Part shown: positions 37,019 through 45,612 of the stretch, piece after piece
Numbering within the stretch: position 1 is the first letter of the stretch
Layout: each line of letters opens with the position of its first letter
Assembly (NCBI RefSeq): GCF_017745275.1
Contig: NZ_JAGHZS010000001.1
Coordinates: 62,001 to 126,000, forward strand
Origin: Chitinophaga sp.
Lineage (GTDB): Bacteria > Bacteroidota > Bacteroidia > Chitinophagales > Chitinophagaceae
DNA length: 64,000 bases
Direction: 5' to 3'
Translations under genes and position numbers: made by a program
Notes under the pieces: generated by a model
What the model saw: the letters and a program-made list of their open reading frames with translations, nothing else
Databases searched by the model: none
Told to the model about the DNA's origin: nothing

Positions 37019-38887
37019 ATGTTTCCATCATACGATATCATTGTTGTAGGCGCAGGACATGCCGGTTGTGAAGCCGCTGCCGCTGCTGCTAATATGGGCT
37101 CCAAAGTTTTATTGGTGACCATGAATATGCAAACCATCGCTCAAATGAGCTGTAACCCTGCTATGGGGGGAATTGCTAAAGGACAGATTGTAAGAGAAAT
37201 AGATGCTCTGGGCGGATATTCCGGGATTGTTACGGATCAATCAATGATCCAGTTCCGGATGTTGAATCGCTCAAAAGGACCCGCTATGTGGAGTCCCCGG
37301 ACGCAAAACGACCGCATGCTGTTTGCTGCCAAATGGCGGGAAGCATTGGAGAAAACACCAAACGTCGACTTCTACCAGGACATGGTAAAAGGACTGCTAG
37401 TAAAAGACGGTAGGTGCCATGGTGTGATCACAGGGTTGGGACATGAGATCCAGGCTAAAGCAGTAGTACTTACCAACGGTACCTTCCTGAACGGCGTAAT
37501 ACATATTGGAGACAAACAATTTGGTGGTGGCAGGGTAGCTGAAAAAGCAGCAACCGGTATTACTGAACAATTAGTTTCCCTCGGTTTTGAAAGTGATCGT
37601 TTGAAAACAGGTACACCTCCCCGTATTGACGGACGTAGTTTAGACTACTCCAAAATGGAGGAACAACCTGGTGATGATGAGATTGTAGGTTTCTCCTACC
37701 TGGATGTAGAAAAGATAAAACCTGCTCAACAAAGAAGTTGCTGGATTACCTATACTAGCGAAGCAGTACACGACATGTTACGTACCGGGTTTGATAGATC
37801 TCCTATGTTCCAGGGACGTATACAGGGAACGGGCCCGAGGTATTGCCCAAGCATTGAAGACAAAATCAATCGCTTTGCGGAGAGAGAACGGCACCAACTG
37901 TTTGTGGAACCAGAAGGTTGGGATACCGTTGAAATTTATGTAAATGGATTCTCTACCTCCTTGCCGGAAGATGTTCAAATGAAGGCTTTACGCCTGGTAC
38001 CTGGCTTTGAAAATTGCAGGATGTTCAGACCAGGATATGCTATTGAATACGACTTCTTCCCACCAACACAACTACAGTTTTCCCTGGAAACGAAGCATGT
38101 CCAAAACCTGTTCTTCGCCGGGCAAATAAATGGTACCACCGGATATGAAGAGGCAGCTTGTCAGGGTATTATGGCTGGTATTAATGCCCACCTGAAAGCA
38201 AAGGAAGAAGCACCATTTGTTCTGAAAAGAAGTGAAGCATATATCGGTGTACTGATAGATGACCTGATTAATAAAGGAACGGAAGAACCTTATCGCATGT
38301 TTACTTCCCGGGCAGAGTTTAGAACCTTGCTTCGACAGGATAATGCAGACCTGCGCTTAACAGAAAGGAGTTACAAAATGGGGCTCGCCTCTGAAGAAAG
38401 GATGGCGAAAGTGCAGGAAAAGAAAGAAGGCGTAGAAAAAATAAAGCGCATTTTGAAAGAAATATCTGTAGAGCAGGAAGAAATTGGGGCATTGCTGGAA
38501 GACAGATCTTCTGCTGCCCTAACACAAAAACAGAAAGCTTACCAGATACTATTACGTCCAAACCTGGACATCTTTTCCATGAAGAACCAGGTTCCAAAAA
38601 TAGGAGAAGCGTTGGCTGAATTTAGTAAAGACACTTTGGAACAAGCCGAAATCCAGATCAAATACGATGTGTATATTGAGAAGGAAAACGAACTGGTACA
38701 AAAAATGAGTCAATTGGAAGACCTCGTGATTCCTTCAAATTTTGACTACGGAAAACTGGTTTCTTTATCAAATGAAGCGAGACAGAAATTCAACAAAATT
38801 CGTCCGCATACTTTAGGGCAGGCAAGTCGCATAAGTGGAGTTAATCCAAGTGATGTACAAATCCTGATGGTATATATGGGACGATAA
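37019..38887 (+). CDS. mnmG: tRNA uridine-5-carboxymethylaminomethyl(34) synthesis enzyme MnmG (GidA)
   Basis: FAD- and NADH-using enzyme that with MnmE modifies U34 of several tRNAs. 622 residues: FAD motif VVGAGHAGCEAAAAAANMG at the N terminus, CNPAMGGIAKGQIVREIDALGG, NRSKGPAMWSPRTQNDR, LKTGTPPRIDGRS, FAGQINGTTGYEEAACQG, and the C-terminal MnmE/tRNA-binding domain (FDYGKLVSLSNEARQKF, GQASRISGVNPSDVQILMVY). In many bacteria this gene borders oriC, which agrees with the surrounding signals. The downstream stop is followed directly by a terminator. Confidence 0.98.
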   Translation: MFPSYDIIVVGAGHAGCEAAAAAANMGSKVLLVTMNMQTIAQMSCNPAMGGIAKGQIVREIDALGGYSGIVTDQSMIQFRMLNRSKGPAMWSPRTQNDRMLFAAKWREALEKTPNVDFYQDMVKGLLVKDGRCHGVITGLGHEIQAKAVVLTNGTFLNGVIHIGDKQFGGGRVAEKAATGITEQLVSLGFESDRLKTGTPPRIDGRSLDYSKMEEQPGDDEIVGFSYLDVEKIKPAQQRSCWITYTSEAVHDMLRTGFDRSPMFQGRIQGTGPRYCPSIEDKINRFAERERHQLFVEPEGWDTVEIYVNGFSTSLPEDVQMKALRLVPGFENCRMFRPGYAIEYDFFPPTQLQFSLETKHVQNLFFAGQINGTTGYEEAACQGIMAGINAHLKAKEEAPFVLKRSEAYIGVLIDDLINKGTEEPYRMFTSRAEFRTLLRQDNADLRLTERSYKMGLASEERMAKVQEKKEGVEKIKRILKEISVEQEEIGALLEDRSSAALTQKQKAYQILLRPNLDIFSMKNQVPKIGEALAEFSKDTLEQAEIQIKYDVYIEKENELVQKMSQLEDLVIPSNFDYGKLVSLSNEARQKFNKIRPHTLGQASRISGVNPSDVQILMVYMGR

Positions 38888-38904
38888 ATAAAAAATAGAT
38901 ATTA

Positions 38905-38946
38905 AGAGCGGATAAGTTGGTTTACAATTTATCCGCTTTTCTTTTA
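38905..38946 (+). terminator. Intrinsic terminator of mnmG
   Basis: Nine-bp stem AGCGGATAA (38907-38915) with TTATCCGCT (38929-38937), followed by TTTCTTTT. Confidence 0.8.
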
Positions 38947-39269
38947 CCCAAAAGGTCGAAAATGACAAAAAAAAGTGAAAAATGCGCAAAAAACGACCTT
39001 CACAAAGTGGGTTAATTTCGTATATCTCTTTAAGGTTGGATAGAAGTGTTAAAAATAGGGTATAGGGTCGTAAAGAGGCTGAAAACACGTTTTTTATGAT
39101 AAAATCATTTTTTTTGTGGAAAAGCAACCCTTCTCAACCAGTTATCGTATTTATGATGGATTTGATTTTCTAAAAACCAAAATCAAATAATCATTTTTGA
39201 AAAAACGGCCATAACGCATTTAGTATCCAAAAAGCAGACAAGAATATTTTTGTGCAGGATCTGAATAAT
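38947..39269. other. Intergenic region between mnmG and the sigma factor gene
   Basis: About 320 bases, AT-rich. A weak 7-bp inverted repeat AAGGTCG/CGACCTT spans 38952-39000. TATTTTTG at 39244-39251 matches a -7 element, 18 bases before ATG 39270. No gene seen. Confidence 0.4.
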
Positions 39270-39839
39270 ATGAATGATCTGATTGCCGGTTGCTGCAGAA
39301 AAGAACGCAGCAGTCAGGAAGCGTTATACCGAAACTTTTTCGGATACGGATTAAGCATTTGTTTGAGGTATGCGCAAAATCGTGAAGAGGCAGTTGAAAT
39401 TATGAATGATGGATTCCTTAAAATATTTCAGCACATTCATTCATTTGATACCAGCAGATCTTTTAAAACATGGCTGGCTAAAATCATGGTGAATACATCC
39501 ATCGATTTTTTAAGGAGTAAAAAGAAGTTGGTATTTGTAGACGACATCAGCCAGGTGCCGGAGCCAGGAACGGATGAAAAAATAATAGATAAATTATCCT
39601 ATGAAGAATTGCTAAAACATGTACAGGCATTACCACCTGCTTACAAAACAGTATTTAACCTGTACATTATGGAAGGATTCCAGCACCAGGAAATAGCGGC
39701 CATGCTGCGCATATCGGAAGGTACTTCCAAATCAAATTTATTCAAGGCGAAGAAAATATTGAAAGAAAGGATTACGAAATCATCCACGAGTGGAACTAAT
39801 GGGATAGACCTAAATATGCCCTTATACAAAAATGAGTGA
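39270..39839 (+). CDS. ECF-type RNA polymerase sigma factor
   Basis: About 189 residues. Sigma region 2 covers EALYRNFFGYGLSICLRYAQN-like sequence with REEAVEIMNDGFLKIFQHI and FKTWLAKIMVNTSIDFLR; region 4 carries the helix-turn-helix HQEIAAMLRISEGTSKSNL. Family: extracytoplasmic function sigma-70. ATG 39270 is preferred to GTG 39252 because TATTTTTG at 39244-39251 would place transcription start near 39257. Its last 8 bases overlap the next gene, whose N-terminal part faces the cytoplasm and could act as anti-sigma. Confidence 0.88.
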   Translation: MNDLIAGCCRKERSSQEALYRNFFGYGLSICLRYAQNREEAVEIMNDGFLKIFQHIHSFDTSRSFKTWLAKIMVNTSIDFLRSKKKLVFVDDISQVPEPGTDEKIIDKLSYEELLKHVQALPPAYKTVFNLYIMEGFQHQEIAAMLRISEGTSKSNLFKAKKILKERITKSSTSGTNGIDLNMPLYKNE

Positions 39840-41082
39840 CGCATTTGAAAATAGTATACGTAAGAAGCTGAACGAAGCTGATATTCCTTTTGACCAGGAG
39901 GCCTGGTCAAAAATGGAATCGCTGCTGGACGGTGGGGAAAAGAAAAAACGCCCCGGCGGCTGGTGGTGGTGGCTTTTCCTGTTGCCGCTGCTGGGAGGTA
40001 TTGGTTGGTGGATGATTTCTTCTAACAATGTGAAGCCACCCTACCATCCCCATGCGCATTCCCCTGTCGAAAATAATTTCGATAGTGTGGTTACTTCTGC
40101 TAATACAACACCTACACCTGATCAATCAACTGTAGTTTCTAAGGCTACCAAGCCTGCTATTGCAAAAGGGGCACAAAATGAAGTAGCAAATCTGCCGGGC
40201 GCACTCACATCTTCTCCAAATAAATTAAATCATCTTCCAACAAACAAACAAGGTGTTCATCTCCCTAAAAAAAATATAAACACAGACAGCAATAGCATAC
40301 CGGATAGTATTATCACATCCGGAAAAACAATCACTACAGATAAAGAAGTAGTAATGGCTACGTCATCTTATAACATTGATCTTATTAAGATTAAAAAATT
40401 AAATAACGTAGACGGCTATACGAAATTAAATAATATCCCTGAACTACCTATAGATACTAGTATTACACCGTATGTAAGCCATAAGGTTCCCAGAAGAAAG
40501 ATTAATAATAAGGGACTTTATTTCGGTGTTACACTCGGCCCGGACCTGAATGTGGCGCCATCTTTTAATTATGGAAAAGTAGGTTTTAATGCCGGCGTGC
40601 TGGCACATTATTATTTTAACAGCCGCTGGTTTGTTACTACGGGTGCTGTGTACAGTAAAAAGTTATATGGCGCTACGCGCAACGACTACAAAAGCAGCTA
40701 CATGCCTTATGATTTGGTAAAGGTGAATGCCAATTGTGATGTACTCGATATTCCTGTAAATATGAACTATACCTTCTTACAGGCGAATAACAACACCGTA
40801 AGTGCAACACTGGGATTATCCAATTATTTTATGCTGAAAGAACAATACCAGTATATCTATAAATACACGCCAACCTGGGATAAAACAGTGGAAAACCAAA
40901 ATCAACATTACCTGGCTATTTTAAATGTTGGCGCATTATACCAACATCCGGCAGGAAGGCGTCTGATTGTTGGGGTACAACCTTATGCCAAAATTCCACT
41001 TCGTGGGGTCGGATTGGGACAGGTAAAACTGTACTCTGCCGGTATATCTTTTCAATTAAACCTGTTGGGTAAGAAGCGCTAA
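39832..41082 (+). CDS. Membrane protein with cytoplasmic N-terminal region and outer-membrane-type beta-barrel domain
   Basis: 416 residues. Residues 1-43 are charged and helical (FENSIRKKLNEADIPFDQEAW), followed by a single Trp-rich membrane helix at about 44-62, a Ser/Thr/Pro/Asn-rich linker to about 220, and a C-terminal part from GLYFGVTLGPDLNVAP that looks like a PorT/OMP_b-brl barrel with a final strand GISFQLNLLGKKR. The overlap with the sigma gene suggests co-regulation. An inner-membrane helix followed by a barrel is odd and may mean the barrel-like domain folds in the periplasm. Function unproven; anti-sigma role is inference. Confidence 0.7.
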   Translation: MSDAFENSIRKKLNEADIPFDQEAWSKMESLLDGGEKKKRPGGWWWWLFLLPLLGGIGWWMISSNNVKPPYHPHAHSPVENNFDSVVTSANTTPTPDQSTVVSKATKPAIAKGAQNEVANLPGALTSSPNKLNHLPTNKQGVHLPKKNINTDSNSIPDSIITSGKTITTDKEVVMATSSYNIDLIKIKKLNNVDGYTKLNNIPELPIDTSITPYVSHKVPRRKINNKGLYFGVTLGPDLNVAPSFNYGKVGFNAGVLAHYYFNSRWFVTTGAVYSKKLYGATRNDYKSSYMPYDLVKVNANCDVLDIPVNMNYTFLQANNNTVSATLGLSNYFMLKEQYQYIYKYTPTWDKTVENQNQHYLAILNVGALYQHPAGRRLIVGVQPYAKIPLRGVGLGQVKLYSAGISFQLNLLGKKR

Positions 41083-41191
41083 TGGCCGTTTGCCGGCGCT
41101 AAACAATCATTATACTACATTGTTATCTTCATAATAACATGCCTGCTGCTTACGTGGCACGGCATTTTCAGCATTTTCCACACTAAAAGTT

Positions 41192-41617
41192 ATGATTATG
41201 AGCAATAAAGATAACAAACCAGGTAAGGGAAATTCTAAACCGCAGAAAAAAGAAGAAGATGAATTTCCAGGTTATCCAGAATATCCGGCAGGAGAAGATA
41301 TCATGAACAAACGGAACCGCAACAGCGAAGTAGATTTGGACGTGAACCAGCTCACCGGTTCTTTCCGCCACAATAGTGAATTACCTACCGGAAAGAAGAA
41401 ACCAGCCGGGCAATCGACTGACGAACAGGAAGAAACCTGGCGCGAAGATAAAGTAGGAGATGACCTCGACATACCAGGAGCAGAACTGGATGATGATGAG
41501 GAAAATATTGGGGAAGAAGATGAAGAAAACAATATTTATAGCATAGGAGGCGACAGACACGAAGATCTCGAAGAAGACAACGGTGAGTTCCTTGACCTGG
41601 ACGAAGACAAAAATTAG
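41192..41617 (+). CDS. Highly acidic protein of unknown function
   Basis: 141 residues, no family recognised. Low complexity: basic Lys/Pro/Asn N terminus (about 1-30), then a run of Asp/Glu clusters (DDDEENIGEEDEEN) and an acidic C terminus (EFLDLDEDKN). No signal peptide or membrane helix. It is probably intrinsically disordered. It ends 4 bp from the convergent cls gene. Similar acidic short proteins are common in Chitinophagaceae. Confidence 0.6.
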   Translation: MIMSNKDNKPGKGNSKPQKKEEDEFPGYPEYPAGEDIMNKRNRNSEVDLDVNQLTGSFRHNSELPTGKKKPAGQSTDEQEETWREDKVGDDLDIPGAELDDDEENIGEEDEENNIYSIGGDRHEDLEEDNGEFLDLDEDKN

Positions 41618-41621
41618 GACC

Positions 41622-43100
41622 TTATAACAGTGGTGTGAGGAGTCTGCATAAAGCATCCATAAAGCGCTTGATCAGATTACGCTTATTCCATCGGGTTTCC
41701 TGAACAGGAACGGAATATAAAAGATCATTTTCAAACGTCCGGTTAAGTTTGGCTGCTACTTCTTTATCATAGATCAACGCACCAATTTCACAGTTCAGAT
41801 AAAAGCTGCGGTTATCGAAATTAACAGAGCTTACCCAGGCCAGGTTGTCGTCAATGACCATGGTTTTGGCATGAATAAAGCCGTGGGTATAAAAGAATAT
41901 TTTTATACCAGCTGCCAGCAACGGTTTTATATATGAGAGAGCGGCGTGTTGAACAATATAGGAATCGCCTTTTAAAGGCAATAGCAATTCTACGTCTTTC
42001 CCGGCCAGAGCCGCCATTTGCAAGGCTGTCAGCAACTCTTCTGTAGGAATAAAATAAGGATTACTGATACGTATTCTTCTTTTTGCAATGTTAATAGCCA
42101 TTAGAATACTCTGCATGGCTATAGGCCATTCAGAATCGGGGCCACTGGCTACAATGTCAGTAAAGCAGGTACCAGTTAAAGCTGACCGGCCAAAGTAGGG
42201 CGCTGCAAAAGGAAATATATCTTTACTACAATAACGATAGCTCATCAGAAACTGTAGTTGCAGAATGTTTACCGCATCGCCTTCAATACGCAGATGTGTA
42301 TCGCGCCAAAACGTAGGATGCTTGCCGTTATTGATATAGCGCTCATCCAGGTTGATACCGCCAACGAAGCCAACAGTACCATCTATGACAATAATTTTTC
42401 GGTGATTACGGTAGTTGGCATTCAGATAAAAATCAACCAGAACGGGGGAGAAGGGATATACATGAGCGCCATGTTCTTTCAGCCGTTTGGGAATATCGCC
42501 GATACGGTCACTCCCCATATCGTCGTAGAGTAAACGTACCTGTACACCTACATTTAATTTTTCGATCAATATTTCCGTGATCTCGTTGCCTACATCATCT
42601 GCCGAAATCATATAATACTCAATGTGGATATGGTGTTTGGCAGCACGTAACGCACTAAAAACGGCCGGAAATTTTTCTTCTCCATTGATCAGCAGTTGTA
42701 CCTGGTTATTCTTGCTCAGAATAGACTGACGGGTGTTTAACAGCATGGCAGAGAGTTCCTGCTTATTACCGGCTTGTTGCCGTAGCTCCAGTTGCATTTG
42801 CTCTATATGCGATCGCTGCGACTCCCAGTATCGCAAAAACAATACTTCATCTTTACTCCCTTTCAAAGTAAAGCGTCTTTTCTTTCGCAGGTCCCGCCCG
42901 AGGTAATAGTATACAATCAGTCCTAAAACAGGAATAAATAACAACAGTAGAATATATGCCACCGCCTTTACCGGATTGCGGTTTTCCAGCAGAATGGTAG
43001 CTACCAGTCCAACAAAGATAAGCACCAGCAATACGCTGCTGCCTATTTTAATGTATGGATGCCATTCTGTACCCGTAAGATATCCGATCAGCGTTTTCAT
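41622..43100 (-). CDS. cls: Cardiolipin synthase
   Basis: 492-residue membrane enzyme condensing two phosphatidylglycerols to cardiolipin. Two N-terminal membrane helices (about 18-38 and 45-66) precede two phospholipase D catalytic motifs: HRKIIVIDGTVGFVGGIN in the first half and HAKTMVIDDNLAWVSSVN in the second, each giving H-x-K-x4-D. The N-terminal sequence and length match the ClsA type. The convergent acidic-protein gene ends just 4 bp away. Confidence 0.95.
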   Translation of the reverse strand: MKTLIGYLTGTEWHPYIKIGSSVLLVLIFVGLVATILLENRNPVKAVAYILLLLFIPVLGLIVYYYLGRDLRKKRRFTLKGSKDEVLFLRYWESQRSHIEQMQLELRQQAGNKQELSAMLLNTRQSILSKNNQVQLLINGEEKFPAVFSALRAAKHHIHIEYYMISADDVGNEITEILIEKLNVGVQVRLLYDDMGSDRIGDIPKRLKEHGAHVYPFSPVLVDFYLNANYRNHRKIIVIDGTVGFVGGINLDERYINNGKHPTFWRDTHLRIEGDAVNILQLQFLMSYRYCSKDIFPFAAPYFGRSALTGTCFTDIVASGPDSEWPIAMQSILMAINIAKRRIRISNPYFIPTEELLTALQMAALAGKDVELLLPLKGDSYIVQHAALSYIKPLLAAGIKIFFYTHGFIHAKTMVIDDNLAWVSSVNFDNRSFYLNCEIGALIYDKEVAAKLNRTFENDLLYSVPVQETRWNKRNLIKRFMDALCRLLTPLL

Positions 43101-43200
43101 AAATTATTAGCAAGATATATTATTAACGCGTTTCCGCTAAAATGGTTATATCGCGTTGATGCACCGAAGATACAGCATCAAGGGGAACCGTCTTTTCTTA

Positions 43201-43243
43201 AAATAAAGATCCCTGATTCCGATAGAACCAGGGATCTTTATTT
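43201..43243 (-). terminator. Terminator of the alpha-galactosidase gene
   Basis: 15-bp perfect stem AAATAAAGATCCCTG (43201-43215) with 43229-43243, lying 10 bases past the stop codon; A/T-rich on both sides. Confidence 0.8.
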
Positions 43244-43253
43244 TTAAGAAAAA

Positions 43254-45395
43254 TTACTCAGCAGTGATTTCGAATATATTGCTGGTAAGTGACCATCCAT
43301 GGCCGGCTAGCTGGAGGCCTTCTTTCATCAGGTAATCGCCGCTATACAACTGTTCAAAATGAAAATATGAGTGGGTACCGGGAAACAGGTTTATTTCACG
43401 GATGCGGTAATTTTTATTTGGATCCAGGCCCTGTAATTTTACGGTTGCAAATACATCATTCTTCCCTATGTTCATCAGGTAGTTGAATAAGATACTTTTT
43501 TTCTGATCATCGCTGGTGTATTGAAATACGGCCCTGTTCTCTTTATAAGGAGATACCAGGCGATAAAGATTTCCATACCATACAATATCACTGATACGCC
43601 TATACGTTTCAACAGCATCATGACTGAACTGCAGCTCTTGCGGGCTGAAGTCATCTACCTTGATGTCGTAGCCTAGTTTCCCCATCATAGCTACATCGGT
43701 ACGGAATTTCAATGACTGATGTCCCCAATTGGTGACGTGCGCCGCCATGGTATTAGATGGGAAGAAATGAGAGTAGCCATACTGGATATAAATTCTTTCC
43801 AGGCCATCGGTGTTATCGCTGGGCCAGAACTCAGTGAAATATTTTAACGCGCCGTAATCGGTCCTACCGCCACCACCAGAGCAAAGCATGATAGGCAGGT
43901 GTGGGTATTTTGCACGGACCCTGTCCAGTACTTTATAAAAACTACGGGTATATTCTATAAAGAGATGTGATTGTTTGTCTTTCAGATAAGGCGACCAGGT
44001 ATTGGTGAGCATACGGTTACAATCCCATTTGATATAAGCGATACCGGGATTGTCTGACATGGTTTTATCAACGATGCTAAACACGAAATCCTGTACAGCA
44101 GGGTTTGTGAGATCCAATACCATTTGATTACGATAGTAATTTTCTGCGCGGTTGGGCAAACGCAGTACCCAATCCGGATGTTTGGTATACAGTTCACTTT
44201 TTGGATTTACCATTTCTGGTTCCAGCCAGATACCGAATTTAACACCTTGTTTTTCGGCTTCCTGTACCAGGTATCCCAGTCCATGCGGAAGCTTGGTGGT
44301 ATTGGGTTCCCAATCGCCCAGTCCTGCATTATCTGCGTTACGGGGGAATTTATTGGCAAACCAGCCATCGTCTAGCAGGAACATATCTACTCCGAGCTTT
44401 TTGGTACCGCCAAATAAGCCTACCAGGCGTTGTTCGTTAAAATCCATCCCGGTAGCTTCCCAGTTGTTCAGCAGTGTTAACCGTGGACCTCTGCCATCTA
44501 ATACGCCGTAATCCAGTGCCCAGCGGTTGAAGTTGCGGCTGGCCTGCCCCTTTCCTTTGCTGGATAAGGTGAAGATAAATGCCGGGGTGGTAAATATTTC
44601 GTTGGGTTTCAGCGTATAGTCGCTGGCGTAGGGATTGATACCGGAGTTGATATGCAATTTATTGTGTTCATCTATCTCAAAACCAAATTTAAAATTACCT
44701 GTCCAGGCAAGGGTGCCGGCCAGTACTTCGCCACTTTCTTCTTCTGCCGGCTGGTGGAGAGAGAGCAAAAACATGGGAGATTGCTGCATATTAGCGCGGG
44801 TGCCCAGTTTGCTGTCAAGAATTTTCATGCCGGTAGTAAGGTATTGTTCCTGCATGTCTACTTCTTTGGCCCAGTCGCCGTGAAACTGTGTGAGCCAGTA
44901 TTTATCGGAGGCAAGATGCAGCATGGAAGAAGCGTAGGCCGTTAGCTGTACAGGTTTTTTCTCCGTATGTTTTATTTCCGTCCAGGCTTTGATGATATCT
45001 TCTTTGAAATAGGTTTCAAAGTGAAGGATAACGGATACCGGGTATACGGGGTCTTTTAATGTAATGCTGGTGGCAGTTACGTTGTTATTTTGTTGAGGCG
45101 TAGATTCATGGGAGGCATACTTCAGCTCCAGGGAAGGGTTTCCATCGCTGTGTACTATGCGGATGGCTGGATCAAGCAGACTTTCCATACCAGCGGTAAC
45201 ATAAGCTTCCTGCTGGCCTTTTGATGCCGTATCAGCCAGGGCAGGTGCTATGGATGGTCCGAAGTACTGTTGTACCAGGCGTCCCTCCTGGTTAACACGA
45301 TATACCAGGCTGGTATGCTGTGTAGCAATACGGATATTTTGTGCCGAGAGCCGGAAACTCAGCAATATCAGGCATAACACCAGAATTCTTTTCAT
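43254..45395 (-). CDS. Alpha-galactosidase, glycoside hydrolase family 36, exported
   Basis: 713 residues with signal peptide (LILLSFRLSAQ, cleavage about residue 19), so periplasmic. GH36 order: N-terminal beta-sandwich, then TIM barrel with FLLDDGWFANK, FGIWLEPEMVNPKSEL, the nucleophile Asp in YIKWDCNR at about residue 457, and the acid/base Asp in WPSDNTDGLERIYIQYGYS near residue 520. The C-terminal sandwich contains NYLMNIG. It hydrolyses terminal alpha-galactose from raffinose-type or galactomannan oligosaccharides. No SusC/SusD or regulator neighbours, so it is not in a classic polysaccharide locus. Confidence 0.95.
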   Translation of the reverse strand: MKRILVLCLILLSFRLSAQNIRIATQHTSLVYRVNQEGRLVQQYFGPSIAPALADTASKGQQEAYVTAGMESLLDPAIRIVHSDGNPSLELKYASHESTPQQNNNVTATSITLKDPVYPVSVILHFETYFKEDIIKAWTEIKHTEKKPVQLTAYASSMLHLASDKYWLTQFHGDWAKEVDMQEQYLTTGMKILDSKLGTRANMQQSPMFLLSLHQPAEEESGEVLAGTLAWTGNFKFGFEIDEHNKLHINSGINPYASDYTLKPNEIFTTPAFIFTLSSKGKGQASRNFNRWALDYGVLDGRGPRLTLLNNWEATGMDFNEQRLVGLFGGTKKLGVDMFLLDDGWFANKFPRNADNAGLGDWEPNTTKLPHGLGYLVQEAEKQGVKFGIWLEPEMVNPKSELYTKHPDWVLRLPNRAENYYRNQMVLDLTNPAVQDFVFSIVDKTMSDNPGIAYIKWDCNRMLTNTWSPYLKDKQSHLFIEYTRSFYKVLDRVRAKYPHLPIMLCSGGGGRTDYGALKYFTEFWPSDNTDGLERIYIQYGYSHFFPSNTMAAHVTNWGHQSLKFRTDVAMMGKLGYDIKVDDFSPQELQFSHDAVETYRRISDIVWYGNLYRLVSPYKENRAVFQYTSDDQKKSILFNYLMNIGKNDVFATVKLQGLDPNKNYRIREINLFPGTHSYFHFEQLYSGDYLMKEGLQLAGHGWSLTSNIFEITAE

Positions 45396-45612
45396 ATTTT
45401 ATCATTTACTAACGAGGAATAAGCGTACAAAATACAAATAAAAACAACCGGTGTATCTGCTTTCATTATTTTTCTATAGAAAGATGCCTGTGCAGAAGTG
45501 GACAGCAATTGTACGCTATCGGACATACGAAAGCGAAATATTTATTTGATTATCAATATTTTATCTTGCGGCATTTTTTTAGCGGAAAGGAGTCGCACTA
45601 TATAATTGCCTT

